Assembly (NCBI RefSeq): GCF_003315035.1
Contig: NZ_QNRE01000018.1
Span: forward strand, 1 to 64,000
Reading direction: 5' to 3'
DNA length: 64,000 nt
Source of the DNA: Nocardia puris
GTDB lineage: Bacteria > Actinomycetota > Actinomycetes > Mycobacteriales > Mycobacteriaceae
The translations under genes and the position numbers were made by a program. Shown in pieces: positions 63,803 to 64,000 of the stretch; positions within the stretch are counted from its first letter, which is position 1, and every line of letters starts with the position of its first letter. The notes beneath the pieces were generated by a model that worked only from the letters and a program-made list of their open reading frames with translations, was not told where the DNA came from and did not search any database.

Positions 63803-64000
63803 TCATCCGCGCGTGAGCTGTCGAACCGCCACCGCACCGGCGGCGACGCCGATGATCAGGAACGCGCCGGCCATGATCATCGATGTCTGCCGCTTCTCGG
63901 CACGGGTGTGACCACGGTAGGGCCCCACCGATTCGTCGGACGGGCGCACCAATTCCTCGCCGGGATCGGTGTCCAGGAGGCAGATGTCCTGTTCGCCCAT
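63803..64000 (-). CDS. Short membrane-protein gene at the window edge
   Basis: Sixty-five codons from an ATG at the very last bases of the window; it may begin further upstream. The polar acidic N-terminus (LLDTDPGEELVRPSDESVGP) is followed by one membrane helix (about 40-60, MIMAGAFLIIGVAAGAVAVR). No family is recognised. Confidence 0.5.
   Translation of the reverse strand: MGEQDICLLDTDPGEELVRPSDESVGPYRGHTRAEKRQTSMIMAGAFLIIGVAAGAVAVRQLTRG

Overview
The window is high-GC actinobacterial DNA with G/C-biased third codon positions and frequent GTG starts. Several families point to a mycolic-acid-containing relative of Nocardia or Rhodococcus: an antigen-85-type mycolyltransferase remnant, a DDN-type F420-dependent nitroreductase, a GT87 mannosyltransferase and a secreted LIP-type lipase. 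The genus is inferred from gene content only.

About 1-17.8 kb looks like an accessory region that has been decaying. It opens with the first codons of an IS21-type transposase and, near 953-977, the 3' end of a tRNA without its 5' part. It carries an arsR / arsI / MFS arsenic locus with two matching operators, an IS3 fragment, a 5'-truncated polymorphic-toxin gene with a frameshifted SUKH immunity gene, broken GNAT and VapC genes, two VapB-like antitoxins and an aminoglycoside-phosphotransferase pseudogene. Inside it, 9.3-15.9 kb is intact: a CYTH protein and an XRE/DUF5919 regulator stand divergent from a tightly coupled set of PLP decarboxylase, SAM methyltransferase and nucleotidyltransferase, followed by an accessory arginyl-tRNA synthetase. 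I do not recognise this combination as a described pathway.

From 18 to 32 kb, a hydrolase-TetR pair, a DoxX gene and an IS630-type transposase that has lost its second catalytic aspartate precede a six-gene cluster (21.6-31.05 kb) in which every gene overlaps the next. It encodes a Cy-A-PCP-TE nonribosomal peptide synthetase whose adenylation code reads as cysteine, a fatty acyl-AMP ligase, a flavin monooxygenase, two divergent acyl-CoA dehydrogenases and an acyl carrier protein. The predicted product is a modified fatty acyl chain joined to a cysteine-derived thiazoline. This is the best candidate for an undescribed system. Just downstream lies an antigen-85-like gene broken by three frameshifts.

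From 32.3 to 64 kb the content is ordinary chromosomal: glutamate dehydrogenase, phosphoglucomutase, MFS transporters, TetR/AraC/MerR regulators, a DsbA-like protein, lipoproteins, a lipase, a sirtuin, a sugar-lactone oxidase, an MpaB-type oxygenase, an amidase, a mannosyltransferase, an ADP-ribosylglycohydrolase and two Tat-exported proteins. Points of note are tandem TetR operators between the DHA2 exporter and its regulator, hairpin terminators, a hairpin just upstream of the lipase start, and an ArsC-like protein with serine at the nucleophile position.
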